This document shows, in pieces, positions 16,031 through 23,654 of a DNA stretch of 39,674 nucleotides. Position 1 is the first letter of the stretch. The number at the start of each line of letters is the position of its first letter. The position numbers and the translations under genes are program-made. The stretch covers positions 83,154 to 122,827 of the forward strand of contig JACPGI010000009.1 in NCBI GenBank assembly GCA_016182565.1, given 5' to 3'. The notes beneath the pieces were generated by a model. The model had not been told where the DNA came from, searched no databases, and worked only from the letters and a program-made list of their open reading frames with translations. This stretch comes from a candidate division WWE3 bacterium. Lineage in GTDB: Bacteria; Patescibacteriota; WWE3; UBA101185; UBA10185.

Positions 16031-16354
16031 ATGATCAAACTGAAACTGCCCAAACTTAATATTTCCAAAGAAGCTGTTTGTAAGGGAAGCTTTTATTTAA
16101 CTTTAACTTTGTTTTTAATAAGTCTTGTATTACAGATAGTTATTACAAATAAATATTCTATAAAAGGCGCCGAGTTAGCCACATTAAAGGAGCAGGAAAT
16201 TGTTTATGTTCGCGAAATTTCAGCATTAAAGCTTGCTATTTCAGAAACTTCTTCACTTGCGGAAGTCGAAAGAAAAGCTATTGCACTTGGTCTTGTTGAG
16301 TACACTTCCCCCATTGCTTCAATTACCTCTTCACAATTTGCCGCCGCAAGATAA
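16031..16354 (+). CDS. FtsL/DivIC-like division protein
   Basis: A 107-residue bitopic protein: short basic cytoplasmic N-terminus, a membrane helix at about 23-40 (FYLTLTLFLISLVLQIVIT), then a coiled-coil-like outer part (AELATLKEQEIVYVREISALKLAISE) and a GLVEYTSP ending typical of FtsL. Sequence alone identifies it poorly, but position between rsmH and ftsI is the normal site of ftsL. It should bridge FtsI and FtsW in the divisome. TAAAAT (16012-16017) lies 13 nt upstream of the ATG, allowing a short leader. Confidence 0.75.
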   Translation: MIKLKLPKLNISKEAVCKGSFYLTLTLFLISLVLQIVITNKYSIKGAELATLKEQEIVYVREISALKLAISETSSLAEVERKAIALGLVEYTSPIASITSSQFAAAR

Positions 16355-16366
16355 TATAATAAAGCT
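16355..16366 (+). promoter_or_regulatory. Internal leaderless-type -10 box of ftsI
   Basis: A perfect TATAAT (16355-16360) lies directly after the ftsL-like stop codon and 6 nt before the ftsI ATG. ftsI may therefore have its own leaderless transcript inside the cluster. Confidence 0.5.
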
Positions 16367-18259
16367 ATGTCAAGGGCAGTTTTTAAGCTCCATTTAGGTA
16401 ATCTTAGATTAAAAGTTCTTATTTTTTGCCAGATTTGTGTGGCAACTCTTTTTATACTTAGGCTTTTTTATATTCAAGTCATAAATCACCAGAAATATAG
16501 AGTTATGGCGGAGGAGCAATATTGGGTAAATCAGGAACTTCCTGCAAAAAGAGGGGATATTTTAAGTAGTGATGGGTATCCCTTGGCAACAACCCAGATT
16601 TCATATTTAATGTATGCCCAGCCCGATAATATAAAAGATAAGTTCCAGCTTGCAAATGATCTAGCATTTATAATCACCTCTTTTACTAAATCTAATTCTG
16701 AGGATTCTAATGACAGTACCAATGAAAGTTCAATCCAAGACCAAACCACGCGCGATATCCAAAATTCAAGTAACTTTAATGCAGAAAGCCAAAACGAAAA
16801 CGAAAATGAAACCAAATACCAAAGACTTACAGATTTTGAAGAACTAAAGAGCCGTTTTAATGAAATTTTGAATCTGCCTTTAAAGTGGGTAGCTTCGGAA
16901 CACTACTTAACAGAGGAACAAAAAACATTGATTCAAAGTAAAAACTTTGCTGGAGTTGGCTTTGAACTTGAACCTAGGCGTTATTATCCAGAAAATACAC
17001 TAGCATCCCATGTTTTGGGTTTTGTTGCAAAAAATGAAAATGGTGAGGAGCAGGGATACTTTGGTATTGAGGGAAACTTAAATGGTGATTTGCGAGGTAA
17101 ACCCGGGCGAATTCTCGAACAAAAAGATGCTACAGGATCTACGATACTTGTTGGTGGTTATACAAAAGTAGATCCAATTGATGGGCGCAATGTTGTTTTG
17201 AGCATAAATAGGGCAATTCAGTTTTTGGTCGAAAAAAAGCTGCAAGAGGGAGTAAAAAGATACAAGGCTTTATCAGGAAGTGTTATTGTGATGGATCCAA
17301 GTACAGGAGATGTTTTAGCAATGGCAAACTTTCCTACTTATAATCCCGCAAAGTTTAATGATGAGGACACATTGGAATCAACTACGGAATACAAAGTAGA
17401 ACGAAGAAATCTCGCCCTATCCGAAACTTATGAACCGGGGTCCGTTGTAAAGCCAGTCACAATCTCAGCTGGAATTGACCTTGGTAAAATCACTCCTGAA
17501 ACAACTTTTAATGATGGGGGGCCGGTTTATTACTCTGGATACAAGATAGACAACTGGGATGGCAAACACCATGGAACCCAGACTATTATCAATTTACTAC
17601 AAAAATCCAATAATATAGGTTCAGCTTGGGTAGGACATCTTCTTGGAAGCAAAAATCTTTATACCTATTTTAAAAAATATAGTCTAGGTGATAAAACCGG
17701 AATTGACCTAGAAGGTGAGGAGACAGGTATAGTCCAAAATTACAGAGATTGGAAAGATATTGACCTTGCGAACCACGCTTTTGGCCAGGGCATTTCAACC
17801 ACACCGCTTCAGGTTTTAAACGTATTTAGTGCAATCGCAAATAATGGGGAATTGCTTCGTCCTAGGATAATTAAAAAAATGTATGAGAGTGGTAAAGAAA
17901 TAGAAATTCCTGTCAAAAGTATCCGTAAAGTAATTTCTCCAAAAAGCGCAGAAACGATGAACTCGATGCTTATTGAGGCTGTTGCTGGAGGTGAGTCCAA
18001 ATTCTTCAATTTGAAAAATTATGATATAGCAGGAAAAACCGGAACGGCCCAAATATTTATAGATGGTAAATATGACCCCAATAAGACTAATGCCACCTTT
18101 GTAGGTTATATGGCAAAATCTAAAAAATTTGCGATGATCGTAAGATTAAACCAACCTTCAACCAGTCCTTTTGCTGCAGAGACTGCAGTACCGTTGTGGA
18201 TGAATATTGCAGACGACCTAATAAAATATTTTGGAATACCACAGGATAGAAAGTTGTAG
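16367..18259 (+). CDS. ftsI: Peptidoglycan transpeptidase FtsI (class B PBP)
   Basis: A 630-residue penicillin-binding protein that cross-links septal peptidoglycan. It has one membrane helix (about 17-37), a PBP-dimer domain starting with LPAKRGDILSSDGYPLAT, and a transpeptidase domain with the three catalytic motifs: Ser359-Val-Val-Lys362 in YEPGSVVKPVT (the family usually has STFK), Ser414-Asn-Asn in KSNN, and Lys557-Thr-Gly in AGKTGTAQ. Residues about 108-150 form a low-complexity insertion rich in Asn, Ser, Glu and Gln within the dimer domain. No ftsW, mraY or mur genes follow, so the dcw cluster is cut short. Confidence 0.92.
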   Translation: MSRAVFKLHLGNLRLKVLIFCQICVATLFILRLFYIQVINHQKYRVMAEEQYWVNQELPAKRGDILSSDGYPLATTQISYLMYAQPDNIKDKFQLANDLAFIITSFTKSNSEDSNDSTNESSIQDQTTRDIQNSSNFNAESQNENENETKYQRLTDFEELKSRFNEILNLPLKWVASEHYLTEEQKTLIQSKNFAGVGFELEPRRYYPENTLASHVLGFVAKNENGEEQGYFGIEGNLNGDLRGKPGRILEQKDATGSTILVGGYTKVDPIDGRNVVLSINRAIQFLVEKKLQEGVKRYKALSGSVIVMDPSTGDVLAMANFPTYNPAKFNDEDTLESTTEYKVERRNLALSETYEPGSVVKPVTISAGIDLGKITPETTFNDGGPVYYSGYKIDNWDGKHHGTQTIINLLQKSNNIGSAWVGHLLGSKNLYTYFKKYSLGDKTGIDLEGEETGIVQNYRDWKDIDLANHAFGQGISTTPLQVLNVFSAIANNGELLRPRIIKKMYESGKEIEIPVKSIRKVISPKSAETMNSMLIEAVAGGESKFFNLKNYDIAGKTGTAQIFIDGKYDPNKTNATFVGYMAKSKKFAMIVRLNQPSTSPFAAETAVPLWMNIADDLIKYFGIPQDRKL

Positions 18260-18316
18260 CCATTTGAAAGTGTGGCGAATACCTAGAACACAGCATTTAT
18301 TGTGTACTTTTGGTTA

Positions 18317-18345
18317 TTGACATTTTTTTGCAAATATTTTATAAA
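18317..18345 (+). promoter_or_regulatory. Consensus promoter of the candidate RNA
   Basis: TTGACA (18317-18322) and TATAAA (18340-18345) are exactly 17 nt apart: the best -35/-10 pair in the window. No long frame begins nearby, which points to an RNA product or a long leader. Confidence 0.75.
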
Positions 18346-18351
18346 TGGAAA

Positions 18352-18449
18352 ACTCACATAAACGTAAGTTTATGTGGGTACCGGGAAATTTCACTTCGGT
18401 GAAATCTCCCGCTGAAAGAAGCCGATATGCTTGCATAACGGCTTCTTTT
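18352..18449 (+). ncRNA. Candidate structured small RNA, about 98 nt, three hairpins
   Basis: Downstream of the consensus promoter three stable hairpins follow without coding potential. Hairpin 1 (18353-18378): 11 bp capped by a GUAA (GNRA) tetraloop. Hairpin 2 (18382-18411): a CACUUCGGUG core, i.e. a UUCG tetraloop, in a stem of about 12 bp. Hairpin 3 (18415-18448): AAAGAAGCCG pairs with CGGCTTCTTT, ending in TTTT, an intrinsic terminator. Independent small RNA is the simplest reading; the alternative is a cis-acting leader with a conditional terminator for the orphan gene at 18612. I do not recognise a known family. The 352-nt gap 18260-18611 holds this element and little else. Confidence 0.65.
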
Positions 18450-18519
18450 GGGTTTATATCACCATACATGTTGAAATCCATCGATTATATATTTGTGAAT
18501 TATTGCCGGTAAACCCAAA
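18447..18519 (+). repeat. 10-bp inverted repeat starting in the RNA terminator
   Basis: TTTGGGTTTA (18447-18456) and TAAACCCAAA (18510-18519) are perfect complements separated by 53 nt. The left arm overlaps the T tract of the preceding terminator hairpin, so the two structures could be alternatives in a read-through transcript. Confidence 0.45.
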
Positions 18520-18611
18520 ACGTATAGATTTTCCCCCTTTAAATTTTTACTAAAGCTATTAGAATATAAAGTCCTAAAATAAAATCATATTGACAGGGAA
18601 AGGAGTAATAT

Positions 18612-18896
18612 ATGCCTGGAGTCACATTAGGACCTCGGGTTGGTTTTATGCATGCCCATGAACTTCAGATTCACGATTGCTTACTTTTAAGTTCAGGTGT
18701 TGGAGCACATCATATTTCTGCCTACGTTTCTGTTACAGCCTCCCCAGCAAAACTGGAAAAGAGGAGGAAGAAGGGTATGATGATTTTTGTTACCATAATA
18801 ACCATTTTCCCTGCGACAGGAGATAAAGCAAGGGAGAAGTTGATTGTGGGCAGGCCGCTTTGTGTTGATTTTGATGATTTATATTTTGTGCCATGA
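18612..18896 (+). CDS. Orphan small protein, 94 aa, unknown function
   Basis: Not recognised. The ATG follows AAGGAG by 6 nt (GGGAAAGGAGTAATATATG), a strong ribosome site. The sequence has a Gly/His-rich first half (LGPRVGFMHAHELQIHD, GVGAHHISAYVSV), a basic stretch (KLEKRRKKG), a short hydrophobic stretch (MMIFVTIITIFPA) and an acidic end (CVDFDDLYFVP). TAGAAT near 18560 is a possible promoter; otherwise expression depends on read-through from 18352. A perfect 15-bp inverted repeat follows. Its His clusters might bind metal, but that is a guess. Confidence 0.5.
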   Translation: MPGVTLGPRVGFMHAHELQIHDCLLLSSGVGAHHISAYVSVTASPAKLEKRRKKGMMIFVTIITIFPATGDKAREKLIVGRPLCVDFDDLYFVP

Positions 18897-18902
18897 GTTT
18901 CA

Positions 18903-18947
18903 TAAACTGTTATCTAGCCAAAGATAGAAAACCTAGATAACAGTTTA
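18903..18947. repeat. Perfect 15-bp inverted repeat after the orphan gene
   Basis: TAAACTGTTATCTAG (18903-18917) and CTAGATAACAGTTTA (18933-18947) pair without mismatch, with a 15-nt loop. No T tract follows directly on either strand, so it is an untypical terminator; it may instead protect the 3' end of the mRNA or be a protein-binding site. Confidence 0.7.
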
Positions 18948-19031
18948 AAACCTCCTTATTTGATTATTTTTTATCTAATTAAATTAGAATTTTTAAAATA
19001 AATGCTTGTTATAAACACTTAATATTTGTAG

Positions 19032-19463
19032 ATGGTGATATTGCTAAACAAAAGAGAGTGGGGGAGTACCTTTGAAGATATTGCATCGTCCTATTTAGAA
19101 AAAATTGGGTGTGTGATTTTAAATCGAAATTGGACTTGTAGATGGTGTGAGATTGATATTATTGCCAAAATAAATAGATCAACTATTTGCACGCAAAATT
19201 CAAAAACCGATAAAAACCCCCTCAATCGTTCACCTTGTTTAGTGTTTGTGGAAGTTAAGTTTCTCTCAAATAGATTTTACGACATCTCCCATGTTGTTTC
19301 GCGCAAGAAGTTAAATTCTCAAAAAAGGGCAATTAATTGTTATTTAAATGCGCAGCCCGAACATTTTAGAAGTAAAGATTTAAGTTTTAGATTTGATTTA
19401 ATTGTAATTACAAAATTACAAGGAAAATTTTTATTACAGCATTTTATTGGCATCAATTTTTGA
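19032..19463 (+). CDS. YraN/UPF0102 family endonuclease-like protein
   Basis: A 143-residue member of UPF0102, a restriction-endonuclease-like fold often found beside ribonuclease HII or DNA-repair genes. The N-terminus NKREWGSTFEDIASSYLEKIGCVILNRNW, the acidic pair in CEIDIIAK and the LVFVEVKFLS strand give the PD-(D/E)xK core (Glu in EDIA, Asp in EIDII, E-x-K in VEVK). An insertion of about 25 residues lies between EIDII and FVEVK. TAATAT (19020-19025) ends 6 nt before the ATG, another leaderless start. It overlaps the convergent LCP gene by 11 bases. Confidence 0.82.
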   Translation: MVILLNKREWGSTFEDIASSYLEKIGCVILNRNWTCRWCEIDIIAKINRSTICTQNSKTDKNPLNRSPCLVFVEVKFLSNRFYDISHVVSRKKLNSQKRAINCYLNAQPEHFRSKDLSFRFDLIVITKLQGKFLLQHFIGINF

Positions 19464-20565
19464 TTTCTGGTGTTGCTGTGGGTGGACTTTTTGTATCGAT
19501 TTTAGAGTCTTCAACATCAATCTTATCTACAAATGTGCCGTTAAGCTTTGCTAGCACATCTTCGTGCAATGTTTTAAATCCTTCCTCAATCGGTACAAAC
19601 ACCCACGCATGAAAGTCACTTTGTGGATACATTCCAGGGTGATATAGGTAGTCACTGCCTATCACAAATGATTCTATGGAGTAATTTACCCTGTTCTTGT
19701 AAAAGCTCCACAGAAATTTGGCGTCATCTAGAGTTAGATTGGTATAAATATCGCCTAAACTCTGAGCTGCCTCAAAAAATGTCTTTATATCCATAGGTTG
19801 GTATTTACTAGTTGGTTGGGACACTGAGTCAACAAGTGCCTGCAGGATAAGATGTTGTCTTTTTGCTCGCATTAGATCGCTTCCCTCTCCATTCGAGCCT
19901 TTTCTTGACCTAGCGAAGATAAGAGCCCTTTCCCCATTCATCAACTCATTTCCAGCTGTGAATTCCACTGTCATTGCTGCAGAATCTTGATTATTTGGAT
20001 AACTTGTATCAGTAAAGCTTCTTTCAACATTTATATTTACACCCCCCAGAGCGTCGATTACCCACTTGAACCCATCAAAATCAGCCCTTATTACTCTATC
20101 TACCTTAAGCCCTGTTATTTTATAAAATGCATCGGTGAGTGTATCTTCTCCAAATACTATATATAAAGCATTTATTTTATTATCATTTATCCATAAATCC
20201 CTTGGTACTGAGGTTAAAAGTACACGTTTTGTTTTTTGATTGACTGAGACAAGTATTATTGAATCCGTGTTAAATCCTCTTTGACCTCTCGCGCGGCGCC
20301 CTATACTAGAATCAGTGCCTACTAACAGAATATTTATAATTTCTTTATTGAGGGTGTTTGGGTCTTGCAAGCTATCAGCGGTAAGGGGTTTATCTTCTAT
20401 AATTTTATCTAAACTAGAAGATCCTATCTTTACAATTCCAGAAACCAGGTCGTTACTATTATGCCAATTTTTACTGTTTAGAAAAATTCCACCCATCACT
20501 AAAACAGTTGTTAATATTGTTAACAAGATTATTTTTTTGTTATTGAAGTTCATGTTGTTAAGCAT
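19453..20565 (-). CDS. LytR-CpsA-Psr (LCP) family glycopolymer transferase
   Basis: A 370-residue membrane-anchored enzyme expected to transfer polyprenyl-pyrophosphate-linked glycans to the cell wall or a protein acceptor outside the membrane. An N-terminal helix (about 11-28, IILLTILTTVLVMGGIFL) is followed by the LCP domain: INILLVGTDS, RRARGQRGFNTDSIILVSVN, LLTSVPRDLWI, KINALYIVFG and the late Arg-rich block ALIFARSRKGSNGEGSDLMRAKRQ. The conserved Asp and Arg residues used for pyrophosphate binding are present. It may attach the glycan produced by the 1-10 kb locus. TATACA about 10 nt upstream is a possible -10. Confidence 0.9.
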   Translation of the reverse strand: MLNNMNFNNKKIILLTILTTVLVMGGIFLNSKNWHNSNDLVSGIVKIGSSSLDKIIEDKPLTADSLQDPNTLNKEIINILLVGTDSSIGRRARGQRGFNTDSIILVSVNQKTKRVLLTSVPRDLWINDNKINALYIVFGEDTLTDAFYKITGLKVDRVIRADFDGFKWVIDALGGVNINVERSFTDTSYPNNQDSAAMTVEFTAGNELMNGERALIFARSRKGSNGEGSDLMRAKRQHLILQALVDSVSQPTSKYQPMDIKTFFEAAQSLGDIYTNLTLDDAKFLWSFYKNRVNYSIESFVIGSDYLYHPGMYPQSDFHAWVFVPIEEGFKTLHEDVLAKLNGTFVDKIDVEDSKIDTKSPPTATPEIKN

Positions 20566-20596
20566 ATAGGGTCTATGTATATTCGGTCAAATTTGC

Positions 20597-20609
20597 TATT
20601 ATTTTAAAT
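20597..20609 (+). promoter_or_regulatory. Leaderless-type extended -10 box of the two-component operon
   Basis: TATTAT (20597-20602), preceded by TGC (extended -10 TGn), ends 7 nt before the ATG at 20610. No Shine-Dalgarno site is seen. Confidence 0.55.
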
Positions 20610-21020
20610 ATGGTGGAGATAAATAAAAAGGTCTTAATAGTAGAAGACGATATGGCTTTGGCTAATTTATATAAGACTGAGCTTGAAATCGGGGGCTACA
20701 AGGTTGTTCATGTATCAGAGGGACTCAAGGCTGTTGATGCTATAAAAGAGAACAAACCCGATATAGTTCTTCTTGATATTATGCTGCCGGGGAAAAACGG
20801 ACTTGAAATCTTATCTGATATAAGGGCAAACAGTGCAGTAAAAAACACGAGTGTGATTATGCTTACAAACTTTGGTAACGAGGAAAATGTCTCCACAGCA
20901 CTAGAACTTGGTGCCTTAGATTACATCATGAAATATAAGATTACCCCAACTGAGATGAAGGATAAGATTGCATCTCTTCTTGGGCAATCTACTGATTCTG
21001 TAGTCAAGTTTACGAATTAA
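20610..21020 (+). CDS. Single-domain response regulator
   Basis: A 136-residue receiver domain without an output domain. The acidic pocket (Glu12, Asp13, Asp14), phospho-acceptor Asp56 in LLDIMLP, Thr86 in MLTN and Lys108 in YIMKYK are all in place, so phosphorylation should work. It sits 6 nt before the histidine kinase gene and is surely its partner. With no DNA-binding domain, it must signal through protein contact, feed a phosphorelay or act as a phosphate sink. It heads a three-gene operon ending with a phosphohexomutase-like protein. Confidence 0.93.
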   Translation: MVEINKKVLIVEDDMALANLYKTELEIGGYKVVHVSEGLKAVDAIKENKPDIVLLDIMLPGKNGLEILSDIRANSAVKNTSVIMLTNFGNEENVSTALELGALDYIMKYKITPTEMKDKIASLLGQSTDSVVKFTN

Positions 21021-21026
21021 CAAAAA

Positions 21027-22229
21027 ATGTTTCTGCTGCCCACACAAGAAAATGGTCTATATTTTATACTCGCATTAATTGTTGCAATTCTCTCTGTTCT
21101 TTTAGCAATTTTACTAAAAAAAACAAAAACTCTAGATCAGCTTCGCCGCGAGTTTAGTAACAGAGAGCTCCAACTAAATAAAAAACTTTATGAAACCGCA
21201 GTTTTAAAAAATAAGCTTGAGGCCATGGTAAATAGTATGACTGAAGGTGTATTTATGCTTGATAAAGATTTTTCCCTTCTTGTAATAAATCCCGCCTGCA
21301 AAAAACTTTTAGACCTTGAAGACCATCCACAAATATCTATTTTTGATATTGTAAGATCATTTAATAAACACTACCCAATTGAAGAAACAATTTCTGAAGT
21401 ATTTAAAACTCGGCTTATTAAAAAAGTCTCCAGTATTCAACTTGGTGATATGTTCTTTCAAATTACAGTTATCCCAATTGAAGTTGCTGAGGGGGTTCCC
21501 GGAGTTGGTGTTTTGCTTCATGATGAAACAGAAGCGCATAGACTTACCAAACGTCACGAAGAATTTTTGGCCATGGTAGTCCATGAACTCAGATCTCCTT
21601 TGACAGTTATTAAAGGTATGTCAGATATTTTGATTCACGAATCTGATAAAGTTTCTAAAGACAAGCGGGGTGAGATATTAAATCAAATTAGAGATTCATC
21701 CTTTAAACTACTAGAAATTGTAAACACAATTCTTGAAGACACCAAAATGGATTTAACTAAATTTAAGATAAATAAGAAGAAAGATAACTTAAACAATTTA
21801 CTTGAAATTGAAGTCAAAAATTATTTTGCACTAGCTAAAGGCAGAAATATTGATCTTAAAGTAATACTTGATAAAACTATCCCCCAATTTTCTTTTGATA
21901 ATGATAGGGTAACTCAAGTCTTAAATAATCTACTCTCAAACGCTATCAAATATACAAACACGGGCGAGATAATTGTAAAATCTGAACTTGAAGGAGATTT
22001 TGTAAAGATCTCAGTAGTAGATACTGGTGAGGGTATTTCAGACGATAAAAAACCCCTTCTTTTCCAAAAATTTGTTCAACTGGATAATTCAAAAACCGCC
22101 AAGGGACCAAGCACTGGTCTAGGTCTTGTCATAGTCAAAGCAATTGTTGAGGCGCATAATGGCAAGATTTGGATAGAGGATAACAAGCCAAACGGCGCAA
22201 TATTTATATTTACACTACCCCTTGATTAA
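21027..22229 (+). CDS. Sensor histidine kinase with PAS domain
   Basis: A 400-residue HisKA/HATPase kinase. One membrane helix (11-30) sits at the N-terminus with practically no outer domain, followed by a coiled linker (35-68), a PAS-like domain (about 69-170, MTEGVFMLDKDFSLLVINPACKKLL) and the H box with His186 in VVHELRSPLTVIKG. ATP-binding motifs follow: N box QVLNNLLSNAIKYT, G1 DTGEGIS and G2 GLGLVIVKAIVEAHNG. The lack of an extracellular domain suggests sensing in the membrane or cytoplasm through PAS. It is 2 nt from the next gene. Confidence 0.93.
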   Translation: MFLLPTQENGLYFILALIVAILSVLLAILLKKTKTLDQLRREFSNRELQLNKKLYETAVLKNKLEAMVNSMTEGVFMLDKDFSLLVINPACKKLLDLEDHPQISIFDIVRSFNKHYPIEETISEVFKTRLIKKVSSIQLGDMFFQITVIPIEVAEGVPGVGVLLHDETEAHRLTKRHEEFLAMVVHELRSPLTVIKGMSDILIHESDKVSKDKRGEILNQIRDSSFKLLEIVNTILEDTKMDLTKFKINKKKDNLNNLLEIEVKNYFALAKGRNIDLKVILDKTIPQFSFDNDRVTQVLNNLLSNAIKYTNTGEIIVKSELEGDFVKISVVDTGEGISDDKKPLLFQKFVQLDNSKTAKGPSTGLGLVIVKAIVEAHNGKIWIEDNKPNGAIFIFTLPLD

Positions 22230-22231
22230 AA

Positions 22232-23599
22232 ATGAATCTATTTGATGAAATTTTTGAAGGCTACGATATTCGCGGTAGTTATCCAAAACAATTATCTAAT
22301 GATTTTTGTATAGACTTAGGTATGGCATTAGGAAGCTTTGCTTGTAAAGAAGGATTATTAGATGTCGTTATTTCTAATGACGGTTCAAGAAACGCATTAC
22401 ATGTGTTTGAAAAGGTTTTTCAGGGTATATCGCAAACTCCGATAAATGTTATAAAAATTGACTCTCTAATCCCCTCTCCGTTTCTTTTTGCACTTGCAAA
22501 TAAAAAATTTGATTTGGGAATTTATATTTCACATGGTCATTCAGCTGAAAATCAGGTAATTTTTAGAATAACACGTGCCCCTGTAAGTCCCCTAAGTAAG
22601 AATGATTATGTGTCAATAAAAAATCTATTAACTAAAAAAGATTTTATTAAGGGAGTAGCAAAAATATCTACAGGTGATCTTTTTTTGGAATATGAAAATT
22701 TTTTAATATCACGCTTTTCTCGGTTTAGTGGATTAAATTTGATGCTGGGGCTTGCGGATGCAATTACTCAAAAGTATTTCCCAAGGCTATTTAGTAAGTT
22801 AGGCATTTCACTTGAAGTTTATGATGCTAGAAAAGATTACAGCCTTAAATTGTTTTTGGACAAGGCAAAAAATATTGCCCCAGATTTGTCCGTATACATT
22901 GATTACGGCCTAGGAATTTTTCATATCATCGATGAAGAAGGGACAGTATATGAAAATGATAAGATTTTAATGCTACTTTCTGATTCGGTTTTACATAAAA
23001 ATAAAAAAAGTAAGATTTTGTTTGATGTTAAGTCAACAGAACTTTTACCAGAATTTATTGAAATAAGGGGTGGTGGTTCAATGTATATAAAAACCGGTTA
23101 TCCTCACTTTATTTCCGAAATGTATCGAGGTGCTACGCTTGGAGGTGAGTTTTCGGGAAACTTTTATTTCAAAGATGATTACTTTGGTTTTGATGATCAT
23201 ATTTTTTCTATACTAAGAGTTATTGAACGAATTTTTGAAACAAAGCGCCCCCTTTCTTATATCATGCAGACATATCCTATGCGCGTCCATACTACAGAGC
23301 TTAAGCTTTCCTGCCCGGATGATCTTAAACATGGTCTAATCGATGCCTTGTTTTTAAGCTATAAGGAGCTTCCGGATGTAGTTCGGGTAGATAACACAGA
23401 TGGTATAAGAGTAAATATAACTTCTACAGGGTGGTTTTTGATAAGGGCATCAAATACCGGACCGTATCTTTCTGTGCGTGTAGAGGGGATTTACGAAAAA
23501 GAAGCCCAGATGATACTTGAGCGTGTTAAATCTGTTTTAATGCCATTTGTGTTTGTAGATACAAAGCTTTTAGATAGTGCACAACTTTTTGTTTCTTAA
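22232..23599 (+). CDS. Phosphohexomutase-family protein with degenerate active-site loops
   Basis: A 455-residue protein of the phosphomannomutase/phosphoglucomutase family by overall pattern: EGYDIRGSYP at 9-18, sugar-ring loop GGEFSGNF at 304-311 and phosphate loop RASNTGPYLSVRVEG at 405-419. Two catalytic loops do not fit. The phosphoserine loop (normally TASHNP) appears as ISHGHS around 99-104, and the metal loop (normally DGDGDR-like) appears as DYGLGIF at 224-230, lacking the Asp triad. It is therefore probably inactive as a mutase and may act as a sugar-phosphate binding protein. It ends the operon with a response regulator and kinase. Ser100-His101 could still replace the catalytic pair if two residues are deleted. 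Confidence 0.75.
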   Translation: MNLFDEIFEGYDIRGSYPKQLSNDFCIDLGMALGSFACKEGLLDVVISNDGSRNALHVFEKVFQGISQTPINVIKIDSLIPSPFLFALANKKFDLGIYISHGHSAENQVIFRITRAPVSPLSKNDYVSIKNLLTKKDFIKGVAKISTGDLFLEYENFLISRFSRFSGLNLMLGLADAITQKYFPRLFSKLGISLEVYDARKDYSLKLFLDKAKNIAPDLSVYIDYGLGIFHIIDEEGTVYENDKILMLLSDSVLHKNKKSKILFDVKSTELLPEFIEIRGGGSMYIKTGYPHFISEMYRGATLGGEFSGNFYFKDDYFGFDDHIFSILRVIERIFETKRPLSYIMQTYPMRVHTTELKLSCPDDLKHGLIDALFLSYKELPDVVRVDNTDGIRVNITSTGWFLIRASNTGPYLSVRVEGIYEKEAQMILERVKSVLMPFVFVDTKLLDSAQLFVS

Positions 23600-23642
23600 A
23601 AATATTTCTAAAATTTTATATCTTAGCTAAGAAAAAAAATGC

Positions 23643-23654
23643 TATACTAAATTT
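23643..23654 (+). promoter_or_regulatory. Leaderless-type extended -10 box of ppsA
   Basis: TATACT (23643-23648), preceded by TGC, ends 6 nt before the ATG at 23655. Confidence 0.6.
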
